This document shows, piece by piece, positions 43,511-44,131 of a DNA stretch of 44,131 nt. The stretch is taken from positions 1 to 44,131 of the forward strand of contig NZ_JFKD01000025.1 in the NCBI RefSeq assembly GCF_002115725.1, given 5' to 3'. Source of the DNA: Marivita cryptomonadis (GTDB lineage: Bacteria; Pseudomonadota; Alphaproteobacteria; Rhodobacterales; Rhodobacteraceae). The notes beneath the pieces were generated by a model. It was not told where the DNA came from. It saw nothing but the letters and a program-made list of their open reading frames with translations, and searched no databases. Each line of letters begins with the position of its first letter. Position 1 is the first letter of the stretch. A program made the position numbers and the translations under genes.

Positions 43511-43870
43511 CTGGTTCAAATGCGCTTCAGTTTGACCAAGTCCGCAAAATCGCCAAACGCCCGACAGAGTGCGCCAGAAGGCGATTTCAGGTTGCACACA
43601 GCCTGCACAAGAAGCGGCTTAACTTGTTGCAATCAAACGGGAAACAGTCCCATCCATCATCGGCGCAGAAGAGAGGCGCGCTGCCTGGGTGGCTGCGTTA
43701 TTGGGCATTCTTAAGTCTCCTATGGTCCACGAACTGGTTTCGTGCGGCCATGTTGCACACTTAGTACACAGCAAATGTCGTCGTCTAGGGCCCCGAGCAT
43801 GGAGACAGGTAAACGGCGGTGAATGGGAGGTTTGTGTTTTTGCCCCCCTCCTCTACGGCAAATCCGAAAC
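43511..43870 (-). repeat. dusA-type island-boundary repeat, copy C
   Basis: It matches copy A at 43806-43824 (exact 19-mer) and over the following GGTTTGTGTTTTTGC stretch, and matches copy B at 43574-43589 and 43665-43686. It thus bridges A and B and shows that the three belong to one family. The start-codon-to-start-codon spacing is about 20.1 kb from A to B and 3.1 kb from B to C. Confidence 0.72.
43619..43708 (-). pseudogene. dusA: 5' fragment of dusA (copy C)
   Basis: From ATG at 43708, after AGGAGA, a 29-codon frame contains NAATQAARLSSAPMMDGT and ends with TAA at 43619. It matches the DusA N-terminus up to MMD; the following W codon is GGG (Gly) here. Confidence 0.65.
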
Positions 43871-43911
43871 GGAACGCGAATGTCTTGTGTACACATATAA
43901 ACCCAATGAGC

Positions 43912-44100
43912 TCATTTTCTGCCTCCCAAGGAGGTAAACAAGACAATGGCTTCTATCCAGTAGTCCCGGTCGATCTGCCTGCTATCGACGCGGTGGCTGA
44001 TGCGCGACCGGCGGGATTTTCGGACCGCCTTGCGGGACAGCTCCTTTTTCGTGCCGGACACCCGATGGCACCACGGACAGATCAGGTCGTTCGAGAACAT
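43912..44100 (-). CDS. Possible small protein with a CPWC motif (doubtful)
   Basis: A 62-codon frame starting MFSNDLICPWCHRVSGTKK, followed by an Arg/Lys-rich middle. CPWCH could be half a zinc site or an HNH-type start, but no second Cys/His pair follows. No clear ribosome site is seen. It could be a fragment of a larger decayed gene. I do not recognise it. Confidence 0.2.
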   Translation of the reverse strand: MFSNDLICPWCHRVSGTKKELSRKAVRKSRRSRISHRVDSRQIDRDYWIEAIVLFTSLGGRK

Positions 44101-44131
44101 CGTTGGCCGTCCCTGAGCCGAACCGTGTGGA

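Larger units (their letters stand above)
43176..44131. other. 956-bp right-hand interval without a confident gene
   Basis: It contains repeat copy C (about 43511-43870) with a dusA 5' fragment and a possible small frame at 43912-44100. A hairpin with arms TCTATC (43185-43190) and GATAGA (43203-43208) just follows the LysR stop but has no T-run. The remaining DNA has no motif I recognise. Confidence 0.55.

Overview
The window looks like chromosome or large-plasmid DNA from an alphaproteobacterium of the Rhodobacterales (Roseobacter) type. It is GC-rich and dense with ABC and TRAP importers. Start/stop overlaps (ATGA, TAATG, TTGA) link many genes, and the rhamnose locus has the rhizobial/roseobacterial gene order. 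It reads as a chain of catabolic islands, each with its own importer, regulator and enzymes. I saw no rRNA, tRNA, CRISPR array, integrase or intact transposase.

Region 1 (1-7643): a LysR regulator (cut by the window edge) is divergent from an operon for a hydantoinase/dihydropyrimidinase-type cyclic amidohydrolase, a maleate-isomerase/arylmalonate-decarboxylase-like protein, a TRAP importer (dctP, dctQ, dctM) and an amidase. The enzyme set fits stepwise opening of a cyclic imide or related ring to a dicarboxylate, but the substrate is not shown.

Region 2 (7772-20155): two divergent units share an operator region near 17.2 kb. The leftward unit encodes a peptide-type ABC importer with enzymes interleaved (two amidohydrolases, a CDA-fold deaminase, a hydantoin-racemase-like protein). 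The rightward unit encodes a GntR/FCD regulator, a flavin reductase and a third amidohydrolase. Together they look like an uptake and dismantling system for a nitrogen-rich small molecule.

Region 3 (21094-29308): a GntR/FCD regulator is divergent from a CUT1 sugar-type ABC importer followed by a two-cupin protein, an HpcH/HpaI aldolase, an alpha/beta hydrolase and an RraA-like aldolase. I cannot assign this to a known pathway.

Region 4 (29423-40114): a complete L-rhamnose locus. The leftward operon is rhaR-S-T-P-Q-U-K (DeoR repressor, CUT2 importer, mutarotase, kinase). The rightward operon is rhaD (bifunctional aldolase/dehydrogenase) and an enteric-type isomerase rhaA. Between them lies a highly symmetric 71-bp operator.

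Region 5 (40882-43175): a GST-like protein and a small cupin are divergent from a LysR regulator.

Three diverged copies of a repeat of about 260-360 bp, all in the same orientation, lie at about 20.4, 40.5 and 43.7 kb. Each contains, on the minus strand, a Shine-Dalgarno sequence and the first residues of a DusA-like tRNA-dihydrouridine synthase (AARLSxAPMMDWT pattern), and then degenerates. The 5' end of dusA is a known integration hotspot for genomic islands, so I read these as island-boundary (att-type) scars that separate regions 2, 3+4, 5 and the right end.
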